Assembly (NCBI GenBank): GCA_023402355.1
Contig: JAEXCG010000197.1
Location: 1-12,851, forward strand
Direction: 5' to 3'
DNA length: 12,851 bases
From: Bacillota bacterium
Lineage (GTDB): Bacteria; Bacillota; Clostridia; Christensenellales; Aristaeellaceae
The notes beneath the pieces were generated by a model. The model was not told the origin of the DNA and made no database searches. It worked only from the letters and a program-made list of their open reading frames with translations. Shown piece by piece: positions 1 to 6,763 of the stretch. A program made the translations under genes and the position numbers. Each line of letters starts with the position of its first letter. The first letter of the stretch is position 1.

Positions 1-1
1 G

Positions 2-859
2 GCGGATGCACTTCGCATCGAGGGCCTGAGCAAGCGATACGGCGCGTTTTCCCTGCAGGACATAGGCTTTAGGGTGGAGTCCGGCACGATCATGGGGCTG
101 GTCGGGGAGAACGGCGCGGGCAAGACGACGACGATCAAGGCCGTTTTGGGGCTCGTGCGCCCGGACGGGGGCCGCATCGAAATCCTGGGGAAGGAGGCGC
201 CCTTCGGCGCGTATCAGGCGCGGACGCAGGTGGGCTACGTGCCCGACGAGTGCTGCTTCCATACGGGCATGAGCGCGAGGGACGTGCGGCGCACGATGGC
301 CGCGCTCTGCCCGCAGTGGGACAGCGCGCTGTTCGACGCGCTGGTCGGGCGGTTCGGCATCGATGCCAAAAAGCAGATCAAGGATTTTTCCAAGGGCATG
401 CGCATGAAGCTGTCCATCGCGGCGGCGATGGCGCGCCGTCCTCGGCTACTCGTCCTGGACGAGCCGACCGGCGGTCTGGACCCGGTCGCGCGCGACGAGC
501 TGCTGGACATTTTGCAGCAATACGTGGAGGACGAGAAAAACGCGGTGCTCTTCTCGACGCACATCACCAGCGACCTGGACAAGATCGCCGACGCGGTCAC
601 CTTCGTGCACGAGGGGCGGATCGTGCTCTCCGCGACGCGCGACGACCTGATGGACGCCATGGGCGTGGCGCGCGTCAGCGCCGCGCAGCTGGAGGAATTG
701 CAGGCAGGCGAGGCGCTCCGGGTGCGGCGGGAGAAACACGGCTGCACCGTGCTGGTAAAAGACCGCAGGTCGGTGGCGCGGCGCCATCCGAACTGGGTCG
801 TGGAGGGCGTGAGCATCGAGGAAATGATGCTGCTGATCGTAAGGGGGGAAGAAGCATGA
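2..859 (+). CDS. ABC transporter ATP-binding protein, ABC-2/YtrB-like (5' end cut by window)
   Basis: This is the nucleotide-binding subunit of an ABC-2 type transporter, acting at the inner face of the membrane with the permease encoded next. The frame is open from base 2, so the gene begins upstream of the window; 285 residues are visible, and a GTG at 74 is internal because the conserved segment with EGLSKRYG lies before it. Walker A is GENGAGKTT (residues 35-43). The signature is the divergent FSKGM rather than LSGGQ. Walker B and the D-loop read LVLDEPTGGLD, and the H-loop is FSTHITSD. A C-terminal extension of about 75 residues follows the ATPase core. Divergent signatures of this kind occur in YtrB/PmtA-like exporters of Bacillota, often next to a GntR regulator, which would lie outside the window here. 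The substrate is unknown. It is not the missing ATPase of the sugar importer, as its domain type and partner differ. Confidence 0.9.
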   Translation, partial: ADALRIEGLSKRYGAFSLQDIGFRVESGTIMGLVGENGAGKTTTIKAVLGLVRPDGGRIEILGKEAPFGAYQARTQVGYVPDECCFHTGMSARDVRRTMAALCPQWDSALFDALVGRFGIDAKKQIKDFSKGMRMKLSIAAAMARRPRLLVLDEPTGGLDPVARDELLDILQQYVEDEKNAVLFSTHITSDLDKIADAVTFVHEGRIVLSATRDDLMDAMGVARVSAAQLEELQAGEALRVRREKHGCTVLVKDRRSVARRHPNWVVEGVSIEEMMLLIVRGEEA

Positions 860-1500
860 AGGGGCTTTTGCTCAAGGACATGATCGTCGCGGGCAGGCAG
901 GCGAAGTCTTCGCTCGTGGTCGTGCTGCTCTATCTGGTGCTCTTTCGCGACAACGCGCCGGTGCTGGTGGGGCTCGTCTCGATGCTCTGCCTGATGATGG
1001 CGATTTCCAGCTTCAGCTACGACGAAGCGGTGAAATGGCCCGCCTACGCGGCCGCGCTGCCTATGCCGCGGCGCGCGATCGTGCGGGCGAAGTACCTGCT
1101 CAGCTTCGGCCTGCTGGCGCTGGGCGTGCTGCTTTCCACGGCGGTCGCGCTGGCGGTGACCGCCCTGGGGGGCACCCCGCAGCTGGAGGAGGTGCTCGGC
1201 TCTGCGCTGGGCTGCGGGCTCATCATGGGCCTCATGATCTGCCTGACGCTGCCGCTGATGTTCCGCTTTCCGGTGGAGAAGGCGCGCATCTTCATGACGC
1301 TGGCGATGCTGGTCCCCACGATCTTCGTGGTCGGTCTGGCGGGCATTCTGCCGAGCATCCTGCCGTCGGTGCCGCAGACGGAGGCGATCTCAAACGCCCC
1401 GTGGGCCCTGATCTGCGTGCTGGCGGTCGCGGCGCTCGGGATAATCGGCGTCGTCTCCTATCGGATTTCCGTGCGCTTTATCGAAAGAAAGGAATTTTAA
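856..1500 (+). CDS. ABC-2 type transporter permease, small (ABC2_membrane_5-like)
   Basis: This 214-residue membrane protein is the likely partner of the ATPase just upstream: its ATG overlaps that gene's TGA in an ATGA, so translation is coupled. GGGGGGAA immediately before the start serves as ribosome site. The protein is almost entirely hydrophobic, with about six predicted membrane segments, for example near residues 20-55, 80-105, 115-140, 150-170 and 180-205. An N-terminal amphipathic stretch (MKGLLLKDM) and the FSYDE..KWPAYAAALPM.R segment resemble the small ABC-2 permeases of the YtrC/PmtB type. It probably exports or extracts a peptide or lipid-like compound, but nothing in the sequence fixes the substrate. 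A strong terminator follows directly, so this is the last gene of its operon. Confidence 0.85.
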   Translation: MKGLLLKDMIVAGRQAKSSLVVVLLYLVLFRDNAPVLVGLVSMLCLMMAISSFSYDEAVKWPAYAAALPMPRRAIVRAKYLLSFGLLALGVLLSTAVALAVTALGGTPQLEEVLGSALGCGLIMGLMICLTLPLMFRFPVEKARIFMTLAMLVPTIFVVGLAGILPSILPSVPQTEAISNAPWALICVLAVAALGIIGVVSYRISVRFIERKEF

Positions 1501-1515
1501 GACGGCGTACCGCCC

Positions 1516-1547
1516 GTCCTTCCGGCCCTGAACCGGAAGGACTTTTT
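1516..1547 (+). terminator. Rho-independent terminator after the ABC-2 operon
   Basis: A perfect 10-bp stem, GTCCTTCCGG (1516-1525) with CCGGAAGGAC (1533-1542), has a 7-nt loop and is followed at once by TTTTT. It lies 16 bases after the permease stop and isolates the ABC-2 pair from the kinase promoter 30 bases further on. Confidence 0.9.
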
Positions 1548-1576
1548 CTGCTTTGATATATAAAAGAAATTTTTTC

Positions 1577-1605
1577 TTGATTGATGCGGACAAAGCAGAT
1601 ATAAT
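1577..1605 (+). promoter_or_regulatory. Sigma-A type promoter of the ROK kinase / rpiR operon
   Basis: The -35 box is TTGATT (1577-1582) and the -10 box is a consensus TATAAT (1600-1605), with the ideal 17-bp spacer. Transcription would begin near 1612, giving a leader of about 25 nt before the ATG at 1637. The run AAGAAATTTTTTCTT (about 1564-1578) just upstream is an AT-rich near-palindrome touching the -35 box and could be an operator. It resembles, but does not match, the half-site pattern at the nanE promoter. Confidence 0.8.
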
Positions 1606-1636
1606 GAGGACAGGAAAAGCGATGGGAGGCGGCGAC

Positions 1637-2530
1637 ATGCGCATTTTGGCGCTTGACATCGGCGGAACGGCCATCAAGTCCGCCCTGCTGGACGGGGCGG
1701 GGCATATCCTGCGGGAGGCGGAGGCGCCCTCCGAGGGCAGGCGGGGCGGCCCGCGCCTGATGGAACGCGCCCGGGCCGTGATCGACGGCTACGACGGCTA
1801 CGACGCGCTGGGCGTCTCCACCACGGGGCAAGTGGACGCGCGGACGGGGCGCATCGTCTTCGCCAACGACAACGTGCCGAACTTCACCGGCACCCCGGTG
1901 GGCGAGCTGCTGCGCGCCTACACGGGCGTGCCCGTGGCGGTCGAGAACGACGTGAACGCCGCCGCCCTGGGCGAGGCGCACTTCGGCGCGGGCCGGGGGG
2001 CGCGCGACTTTCTGTGCCTGACCTACGGCACGGGCGTGGGCGGCGCGATCGTGCTGGACGGGCGGATTTACGGCGGCGCGGACGGCGTCGCGGGCGAGAT
2101 GGGGCACATCCTTACGCACCCGGAGGGGCTGCCCTGCGCCTGCGGCCAGCGCGGCTGCTACGAGCAATACGCCTCCACCACGGCCCTGCTGCGCGCGGCG
2201 CGCGCGGCCGAACCGGAGATCGCGGACGGCCGCGACCTCTTTGCGCGGGTTTCCAGCCGCCCGGACCTGGCGGACGCGGTGGCCTCCTGGGTGCGCGAGG
2301 TGGTCTACGGGCTCGTCTCGCTGACGCACATCTTCAACCCCGCGCTGATCGTGCTGGGCGGCGGCGTGATGAGCCAGCGCGCCGTCCTAAGCGCGGTGGA
2401 GGGCCTGCTGTACCCACGCCTGATGGAAAGCTACCGCGGCGTCAGGCTGGCGGGCGCGCAGCTCGGCAATCAGGCGGGGGTGTACGGGGCGTTTGTGCTG
2501 GCGCGGAGCGCACTGGAGGGCAAGAGATGA
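1637..2530 (+). CDS. ROK-family sugar kinase, probable N-acetylmannosamine kinase (NanK role)
   Basis: This 297-residue ROK kinase would phosphorylate a hexose or N-acetylhexosamine at O6 using ATP. The phosphate loop LDIGGTAIK is at residues 6-14, and the catalytic aspartate is D105 in VENDVNAAALGE. The sugar-binding EMGH motif (E154, H157) leads into the zinc site CACGQRGCYEQYAS (C167, C169, C174 with H157), which is the ROK signature. The start at 1637 is chosen because GGGAGG (1624-1629) sits at good spacing, and because an in-frame ATG at 1622 would have only about 10 nt of leader from the promoter. The gene overlaps the RpiR regulator by ATGA and stands beside nanE and nanA, so conversion of ManNAc to ManNAc-6-P is the likely reaction. 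The motifs alone do not rule out glucokinase or another ROK specificity. Confidence 0.9.
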   Translation: MRILALDIGGTAIKSALLDGAGHILREAEAPSEGRRGGPRLMERARAVIDGYDGYDALGVSTTGQVDARTGRIVFANDNVPNFTGTPVGELLRAYTGVPVAVENDVNAAALGEAHFGAGRGARDFLCLTYGTGVGGAIVLDGRIYGGADGVAGEMGHILTHPEGLPCACGQRGCYEQYASTTALLRAARAAEPEIADGRDLFARVSSRPDLADAVASWVREVVYGLVSLTHIFNPALIVLGGGVMSQRAVLSAVEGLLYPRLMESYRGVRLAGAQLGNQAGVYGAFVLARSALEGKR

Positions 2531-3387
2531 CGAACGATATTTTTACGGAAATCCACACGCGCTACAATCAGTTCACCAAGGCGGAAAAGCGCGTGGCGGA
2601 CCTGGTGCTGGAAAAGCCGGACCAGGTGGTGTACATGTCGATCACGGACCTGGCGGACGCCTGCGGCGTGGGGGACACGAGCGTCTTTCGCTTCTGCCGC
2701 GACCTGGACAAGAAGGGCTATCAGGACTTCAAGATGGCGCTGGCGCAGGCGCTGGCCTCCGGCTCGGAGGACGCCGCGGCGACCCAGATGACCGGCGCGG
2801 TCGGCTTTAAGGACTCGCTGGACGAGGTGGTGCAGAAGGTGCTCTCCACCAACGTCGGCGCGCTCAACGAGACCTACCGCCTGATCCGCAAGGAGGACAT
2901 CAGCACCGCGGTCGACTGGATGATCCAGGCCAAGAGCATCTACTTCTTCGGCGTGGGCGGCTCGATGGTCGCGGCGCTGGAGGCGCAGAGCCGCTTCATG
3001 CGCATCACCAGCAAGGCGCACATGACCATCGACCTGCACCTGCAGGCGATGAGCGCCGCCCTGATGGGCCCGGAGGACCTGGCCATCGCCTTTTCCTACT
3101 CCGGGGCGACGAAGGACACGCTGGACGTGGTCAGTAAGGCCCGGGCGGGCGGGGCGAAGGTCATCGGCATCACCCGCTTTACCCGTTCGCCCCTGAGCGC
3201 CCTTTGCGACCTGCGGCTCCTGTGCGGCGCGAACGAGGGGCCGCTGCAGGGCGGCTCGATGTCCGCCAAGATGTCGCAGCTCTTTTTGCTCGACGTGCTC
3301 TACGTCGAATACTTCAAGCGCACCTATGAAACCTCCACCCAGAGCAAGGCCGCCACGGCCGACGCGATTACGAGCAAGCTGTATTAA
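2527..3387 (+). CDS. RpiR-family transcriptional regulator (HTH + SIS), candidate NanR
   Basis: This 286-residue cytoplasmic DNA-binding protein has the RpiR layout. An N-terminal helix-turn-helix domain (residues 1-77) includes FTKAEKRVADLVLE and the recognition part SITDLADACGVGDTSVFRFCRDL. A SIS sugar-phosphate-binding domain follows (about 125-265), with FFGVGGSM and AFSYSGATKDTLD marking the phosphate pocket. Members of this family sense phosphosugars; where they control sialic acid genes the ligand is often ManNAc-6-P or GlcNAc-6-P. It is coupled to the kinase by an ATGA overlap and is followed by a strong terminator. The downstream nan genes start at their own promoter, which carries TGAAA/TTTCA half-sites of the kind RpiR proteins often bind. 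Control of that promoter by this protein is inference. Confidence 0.92.
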   Translation: MTNDIFTEIHTRYNQFTKAEKRVADLVLEKPDQVVYMSITDLADACGVGDTSVFRFCRDLDKKGYQDFKMALAQALASGSEDAAATQMTGAVGFKDSLDEVVQKVLSTNVGALNETYRLIRKEDISTAVDWMIQAKSIYFFGVGGSMVAALEAQSRFMRITSKAHMTIDLHLQAMSAALMGPEDLAIAFSYSGATKDTLDVVSKARAGGAKVIGITRFTRSPLSALCDLRLLCGANEGPLQGGSMSAKMSQLFLLDVLYVEYFKRTYETSTQSKAATADAITSKLY

Positions 3388-3414
3388 TCTGAATACACAT
3401 CGTCTGTTTGGACG

Positions 3415-3458
3415 AAAAGAAAATTCCGTGTTTATAGAAGGACGGAATTTTCTTTTTT
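3415..3458 (+). terminator. Rho-independent terminator after rpiR
   Basis: A 15-bp uninterrupted stem pairs 3415-3429 (core AGAAAATTCCGT) with 3442-3456 (core ACGGAATTTTCT), around a 12-nt loop. The 3' arm ends in TTTTTT. It separates the kinase/regulator transcript from the nanE promoter. Confidence 0.9.
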
Positions 3459-3469
3459 ATTAAATATGG

Positions 3470-3499
3470 TGAAAATATTTTTCAAAACCTCTTGAAAAA
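3470..3499. promoter_or_regulatory. Probable RpiR-type operator: three alternating TGAAA/TTTCA half-sites
   Basis: TGAAAA-TAT-TTTTCA (3470-3484) is a perfect 15-nt inverted repeat. Its right half reads on as TTTTTCAA (3478-3485), which is the exact inverse of TTGAAAAA (3492-3499) across a 6-nt spacer, so three half-sites alternate in 30 bp. The third contains the -35 box, so a bound protein would block polymerase. RpiR regulators commonly use AT-rich palindromes of this type. The neighbouring RpiR gene is the natural candidate, but binding is inferred. Confidence 0.6.
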
Positions 3500-3519
3500 G
3501 AAAAAGTATTTGGTATAAT
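3492..3519 (+). promoter_or_regulatory. Promoter of the nanE-nanA-transport-esterase operon
   Basis: TTGAAA (3492-3497), a 16-bp spacer and consensus TATAAT (3514-3519) form a strong promoter. Transcription should start near 3526. The -35 box lies inside an inverted repeat, consistent with repression. No equally good promoter is seen between nanE and the esterase, so this one probably serves the whole operon. Confidence 0.8.
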
Positions 3520-3541
3520 GAGGGGGAAAGGCGTGATAAAA

Positions 3542-4249
3542 ATGAGCAGTATGGACAAAAAACAGGCCGTCCTTTCCCAAATCAAGGGGGGACTGGTGGT
3601 TTCCTGTCAGGCTCTTGCGGATGAGCCGCTGCACAGTTCCACGATCATGGGCCGCATGGCCTACGCGGCGATGCTGGGCGGTGCGTGCGGCATCCGGGCG
3701 AATACGCCGGAGGACATCCGCCGAATTCGCCGGGAGGTTGACCTGCCCATCATCGGGCTCACGAAGTGCGTTTCGCCGGACAGCCCGGTTTACATTACGC
3801 CGACGCTTCGCGAGGTGGACGCCCTGTGCGAGGCGGGCTGCGAAATCGTCGCCATGGACGCCACGGACCGCCCCCACACGGGCGGGCTTGGCATCGGGGA
3901 GCTCTTCCCCCAGGTGCGCGCGAAGTATCCGAATCAGCTCTTCATGGCGGATATCGCCACCTTCGAGGAGGGCGTAAACGCCGAGCGGCTCGGCTTCGAC
4001 CTGGTGAGCACCACGCTTTCCGGCTATACGGCGGATACGAAGGATCGGGCGCTGCCGGACTTTGAGCTCATGCGGAGGCTTTCGCAGGCGCTCACGATCC
4101 CCGTGATCGGGGAGGGCGGCATCTGGTCGCCGGAGGTGCTGAAGGAAGCGATGGAGCAGGGCGTCTTCGCCTGCGTCGTGGGCACGGCCATCACCCGCCC
4201 GCGCGAGATCACCCGCCGCTTTGTGGAGGCCATCAAGCCCGCGCGCTAG
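3542..4249 (+). CDS. nanE: N-acetylmannosamine-6-phosphate 2-epimerase (NanE)
   Basis: This TIM-barrel enzyme of 235 residues would convert ManNAc-6-P to GlcNAc-6-P in the cytoplasm, feeding the amino-sugar pathway. The N-terminal KGGLVVSCQALADEPLHSS matches the NanE hallmark. IIGLTK carries the likely catalytic lysine K75, VYITPT and AMDAT follow, and MADIATFEEG leads to VSTTLSGYT. PVIGEGGIWSPE holds the likely catalytic glutamate E191, and VVGTAITRP is the C-terminal phosphate loop. The start at 3542 is chosen over the in-frame ATG at 3518, which lies inside the -10 box. GTG 3533 remains possible, since GGGGGAAAGG (3522-3531) could serve either. The usual GIIK before the active lysine reads GLTK here, a mild variation. 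It is the first gene of its operon. Confidence 0.95.
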   Translation: MSSMDKKQAVLSQIKGGLVVSCQALADEPLHSSTIMGRMAYAAMLGGACGIRANTPEDIRRIRREVDLPIIGLTKCVSPDSPVYITPTLREVDALCEAGCEIVAMDATDRPHTGGLGIGELFPQVRAKYPNQLFMADIATFEEGVNAERLGFDLVSTTLSGYTADTKDRALPDFELMRRLSQALTIPVIGEGGIWSPEVLKEAMEQGVFACVVGTAITRPREITRRFVEAIKPAR

Positions 4250-4259
4250 GATTTAAAAA

Positions 4260-4362
4260 CGTGAACCTTTTGAGGCGCAAGCCAAAAAAAGAACGCCGGA
4301 AGCATCCGGCATGTCCTATGCGGCCGGTATGCCCTGCGGCGAAGCGTCAAATAAAGTTCACG
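4260..4362 (+). other. Nested inverted repeats between nanE and nanA (candidate structured RNA)
   Basis: CGTGAAC (4260-4266) is the inverse of GTTCACG (4356-4362), and three further A-T pairs follow beyond one mismatch. Inside lie GGC-GCAA-GCC (4274-4283), a short stem with a GNRA loop and flanking T/A pairs, and GCCGGA-AGCA-TCCGGC (4295-4310), a perfect 6-bp hairpin. GGCAT (4308-4312) can also pair with ATGCC (4329-4333), which would break the second hairpin. No U-run follows, so it is not an ordinary terminator. It matches no riboswitch class I can recognise. No convincing reading frame or promoter is seen here. Confidence 0.4.
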
Positions 4363-4409
4363 ATTTCAGACGTACAGATCATCGCGATGGAAAGAAAGAG
4401 GCGGCTGAC

Positions 4410-5327
4410 ATGAAAGACAAGCGGAAGTTCATGGGCGTCATCCCGGCGTTTTACGCCTGCTATGAGGACGACGGCCGGGTGAGCCCGGCGCGCACGCAGG
4501 CGCTGTGCCGTTACCTGATGGACAAGGGCGTGAAGGGCCTCTACGTCTGCGGTTCCTCCGGCGAGTGCATCTATCAGAGCGTGGAGGAGCGCATGACGAT
4601 CCTCGAAAACGTGATGGAGGTCGCGCGCGGCCGCCTCACGGTCATCGCGCACGTCGCGGCGAACTCCATCGAGGACAGCCGCCGCCTCGCCTCGCACGCG
4701 CAGCAGCAGGGCGTGGACGCCATCGCGGCCATACCGCCGGTGTACTTCAAGCTGCCGGAGCACGCGATCGCGCAGTACTGGAACGCGATCTCGGACGCGG
4801 CGCCGGACACGGAGTTCATCCTCTACAACATTCCCCAGCTCGCGGGCGTCGCGCTGACCCCCTCCCTGCTGCGCGAAATGCTGAAAAACCGGAACGTCGT
4901 CGGCGTCAAGAACTCGTCGATGCCCGTGCTGGACATTCAGAACTGGAAGATGATCGGCGGGGACGATTTCATCGTCTTCAACGGGCCGGACGAACAGTAC
5001 CTGGGCGGGCGCGTCATGGGCGCGGAGGGCGGCATCGGCGGCACCTACGGCGCGATGCCGGAGCTCTACGTGAAGCTCGAGGAGCTCATCCGCGCAAGGG
5101 ACCTTGAGACGGCGCTGCATCTTCAGATGCGCCTCAACGAGCTGATCTCCCTGCTGTGCGCCTGCCATGGGAACATGTACGCGGTCATCAAGGCGATTTT
5201 GAAGGCGCGCGGCTTAAACGTCGGCACGGCGCGGCCGCCGCTCGCCCAGCTCATCCCGGAGGACGAACCGAAGATTCGCCGCTGCGTCGAGGAGATCGAC
5301 CGGGCGGTGGCGGAGTTCGTCCGCTGA
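4410..5327 (+). CDS. nanA: N-acetylneuraminate lyase (NanA), DHDPS/NAL superfamily
   Basis: This 305-residue class I aldolase of the dihydrodipicolinate synthase/NAL superfamily would split N-acetylneuraminate into ManNAc and pyruvate. The pyruvate-binding loop is GSSGE (48-52). The catalytic tyrosine is Y139 in LYNIPQLAGVALT and the Schiff-base lysine is K167 in VVGVKNSS. NGPDE (191-195) supplies the acidic pair that marks NAL rather than DHDPS, and EGGIGGTYGAMPELY follows. Characterised lyases usually have GSTGE, GVKxT and GIGST; here the positions read S50, S169 and G211, so sugar-contact residues differ. The ATG at 4410 is preceded by AGAGG (4397-4401), and the length matches the family (E. 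coli 297). An earlier in-frame ATG at 4311 would add a non-conserved tail. The position after nanE supports the sialic-acid role; a related keto-sugar-acid aldolase is the alternative. Confidence 0.85.
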   Translation: MKDKRKFMGVIPAFYACYEDDGRVSPARTQALCRYLMDKGVKGLYVCGSSGECIYQSVEERMTILENVMEVARGRLTVIAHVAANSIEDSRRLASHAQQQGVDAIAAIPPVYFKLPEHAIAQYWNAISDAAPDTEFILYNIPQLAGVALTPSLLREMLKNRNVVGVKNSSMPVLDIQNWKMIGGDDFIVFNGPDEQYLGGRVMGAEGGIGGTYGAMPELYVKLEELIRARDLETALHLQMRLNELISLLCACHGNMYAVIKAILKARGLNVGTARPPLAQLIPEDEPKIRRCVEEIDRAVAEFVR

Positions 5328-5417
5328 GGAAACCTATTTGGGCGCCCCGCCCGGCGCAGGGGTTCCTCCTTTGCGGCGGGCGGGGATGACAAGGTTCCTG
5401 ACCGGGCGGCTGCCCGG
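5326..5417 (+). other. GC-rich structured leader between nanA and the binding-protein gene
   Basis: GAGGAAACC, which starts at the nanA stop codon (5326-5334), pairs with GGTTCCTC (5361-5368) with one bulged A, enclosing GCGCC/GGCGC (5342-5357). An alternative perfect 9-bp stem, CCCCGCCCG (5345-5353) with CGGGCGGGG (5377-5385), excludes the first. A separate hairpin, CCGGGC-GGCT-GCCCGG, lies at 5402-5417. No U-run or promoter is seen. It may act as an RNA-stability or attenuation element ahead of a highly expressed gene; the function is inferred. Confidence 0.4.
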
Positions 5418-5462
5418 CGAAATAGACAAGCCTGAACGACCCATCACAAGGAGGAACGCACC

Positions 5463-6743
5463 ATGAAAAAGTTACTCTCGCTGGCTCTGGCCCTGATGCT
5501 GGCCCTGTCCCTCGGCTCCTTCGCGCTGGCGGAGGACAACGTCACCATTACCTGGTGGGCATTCCCGACCTTCGCGCAGGACGGCGACAACCCCGCCGGC
5601 ACCTACGAGCAGGAAGTCATCGCGGCCTTCCAGGAGAAGTACCCGAACATCACGGTCAACCTGGAAACCATCGACTTCACCTCCGGCCCGGAGAAGATCG
5701 TCTCCGCGATCGAGGGCGGCACCGCCCCCGACGTGCTGTTCGACGCCCCCGGCCGCATCGTGGAATACGGCAAGAACGGCAAGCTGGTCAAGCTGGACGA
5801 CCTGTTCACCGATGCGTTCAAGAAGGACGTGAACAACGACGCGCTGATCGCGGCCTGCGGCGACGGCACGAGCTATTGGATGTACCCGGTCAGTTCCTCG
5901 CCGTTCTACATGGCGATCAACTACGAGCGCTGGCAGGAGACCGGCGCGCTGGAATTCGTCAACCAGGAGGGCGACCGCGCCTGGACGACGGACAACTTCG
6001 TAAAGGCGCTGGAAAAGCTGCATGAGGCCGGACAGCTCGGCGGCTCCGTCTTCTGCAACGGCCAGGGCGGCGACCAGGGCACCCGCGCGCTGGTGGCGAA
6101 CCTGTACAGCGCCGCCATCGCGAACGACGCGATGACCGAGTACACCATGAACAGCGAAGCGGGCGTGAAGGGCCTGACGCTGATCAAGGACCTCGTGGAC
6201 AAGGGCTGGCTCGAGGCCGGCACCGACATCAACGGCGGCCAGGAGATCGAGCTGTTCGTGAGCGGCACCACCTCCCTCGTGTTCTGCTGGGGCACCAGCG
6301 CGGCCAAGAGCAACGCGGCGACGCTGGAGCAGGGCGGCATCACCCCGTACTCCCTGCCCTTCCCGAGCGACGACGGCGTGCCCGCGCTCGAGTACCTGGT
6401 CAACGGCTTCTGCGTGTTCGACAACGGCGACGCGGCGCGTGCCGAGGCCAGCAAGACCTTCCTCAAGTTCCTGTGCGACGACGAAGTGTGGGGCCCGAAG
6501 AACGTCGTGCAGACCGGCGCTTTCCCGGTCCGCGAGAGCTTCGGCGACCTGTACGCGGGCAACGACGAATACGGCCTGCTCGCCCAGTTCACCAAGTACT
6601 ATGCGCCCTACTACAACACCATGGACGGCTTCGCCAACATGCGCACCGAGTGGTGGAACATGCTCCAGAACATCTTCACCGGCGTCAAGGACGTGGAGAC
6701 GGCTGTGAACGATTACGTGACCGCCTCCAACGCGGGCATGTAA
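5463..6743 (+). CDS. ABC transporter substrate-binding protein, CUT1-type (probable sialic acid importer)
   Basis: This 426-residue extracytoplasmic sugar-binding protein belongs to the SBP_bac_1 type (cluster B). A signal peptide starts with MKK, has a leucine/alanine core and ends ALA|ED, with cleavage after A23. There is no lipobox cysteine, which is unusual for a monoderm Bacillota. The mature protein begins with the typical VTITWWAFP strand. EVIAAFQEKYPNITV and APDVLFDAPGRI follow, with the hinge and C-terminal region (FLKFLCDDEVWGP, VQTGAFPVRES) as in this family. AAGGAGG lies just before the start. It sits between nanA and two permeases, so a sialic acid or derivative (Neu5Ac or 2,7-anhydro-Neu5Ac, as in SAT-type systems) is the likely ligand. 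That is inferred from context, as no ligand residue can be assigned from sequence alone. Confidence 0.9.
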   Translation: MKKLLSLALALMLALSLGSFALAEDNVTITWWAFPTFAQDGDNPAGTYEQEVIAAFQEKYPNITVNLETIDFTSGPEKIVSAIEGGTAPDVLFDAPGRIVEYGKNGKLVKLDDLFTDAFKKDVNNDALIAACGDGTSYWMYPVSSSPFYMAINYERWQETGALEFVNQEGDRAWTTDNFVKALEKLHEAGQLGGSVFCNGQGGDQGTRALVANLYSAAIANDAMTEYTMNSEAGVKGLTLIKDLVDKGWLEAGTDINGGQEIELFVSGTTSLVFCWGTSAAKSNAATLEQGGITPYSLPFPSDDGVPALEYLVNGFCVFDNGDAARAEASKTFLKFLCDDEVWGPKNVVQTGAFPVRESFGDLYAGNDEYGLLAQFTKYYAPYYNTMDGFANMRTEWWNMLQNIFTGVKDVETAVNDYVTASNAGM

Positions 6744-6763
6744 GCTTCTCTGAAGACGGTTTT

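Noticed and set aside
2..859. Upstream ABC ATPase as the missing motor of the sugar importer
   Set aside because: It has a divergent FSKGM signature, is coupled to an ABC-2 permease, and is cut off from the nan genes by a terminator.
1478..2329. Long minus-strand open frame opposite the ROK kinase
   Set aside because: It is an antisense shadow caused by high GC: Arg/Ala/His-rich with no recognisable motif, while the + strand carries full ROK motifs.
3518..3541. Earlier ATG for nanE at 3518
   Set aside because: The codon overlaps the -10 box and would lie before the transcription start.
4311..4409. Earlier ATG for nanA at 4311
   Set aside because: It would add 33 non-conserved residues read through hairpins, while ATG 4410 has a proper ribosome site and matches family length.
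4347..5168. Long minus-strand open frame opposite nanA
   Set aside because: Low-complexity Val/Arg/His composition and no start context; nanA on the other strand has clear catalytic motifs.
5361..5399. Direct repeat GGTTCCT at 5361 and 5393
   Set aside because: A 7-base repeat is too short to claim in GC-rich spacer DNA; it is more likely incidental to the leader stems.
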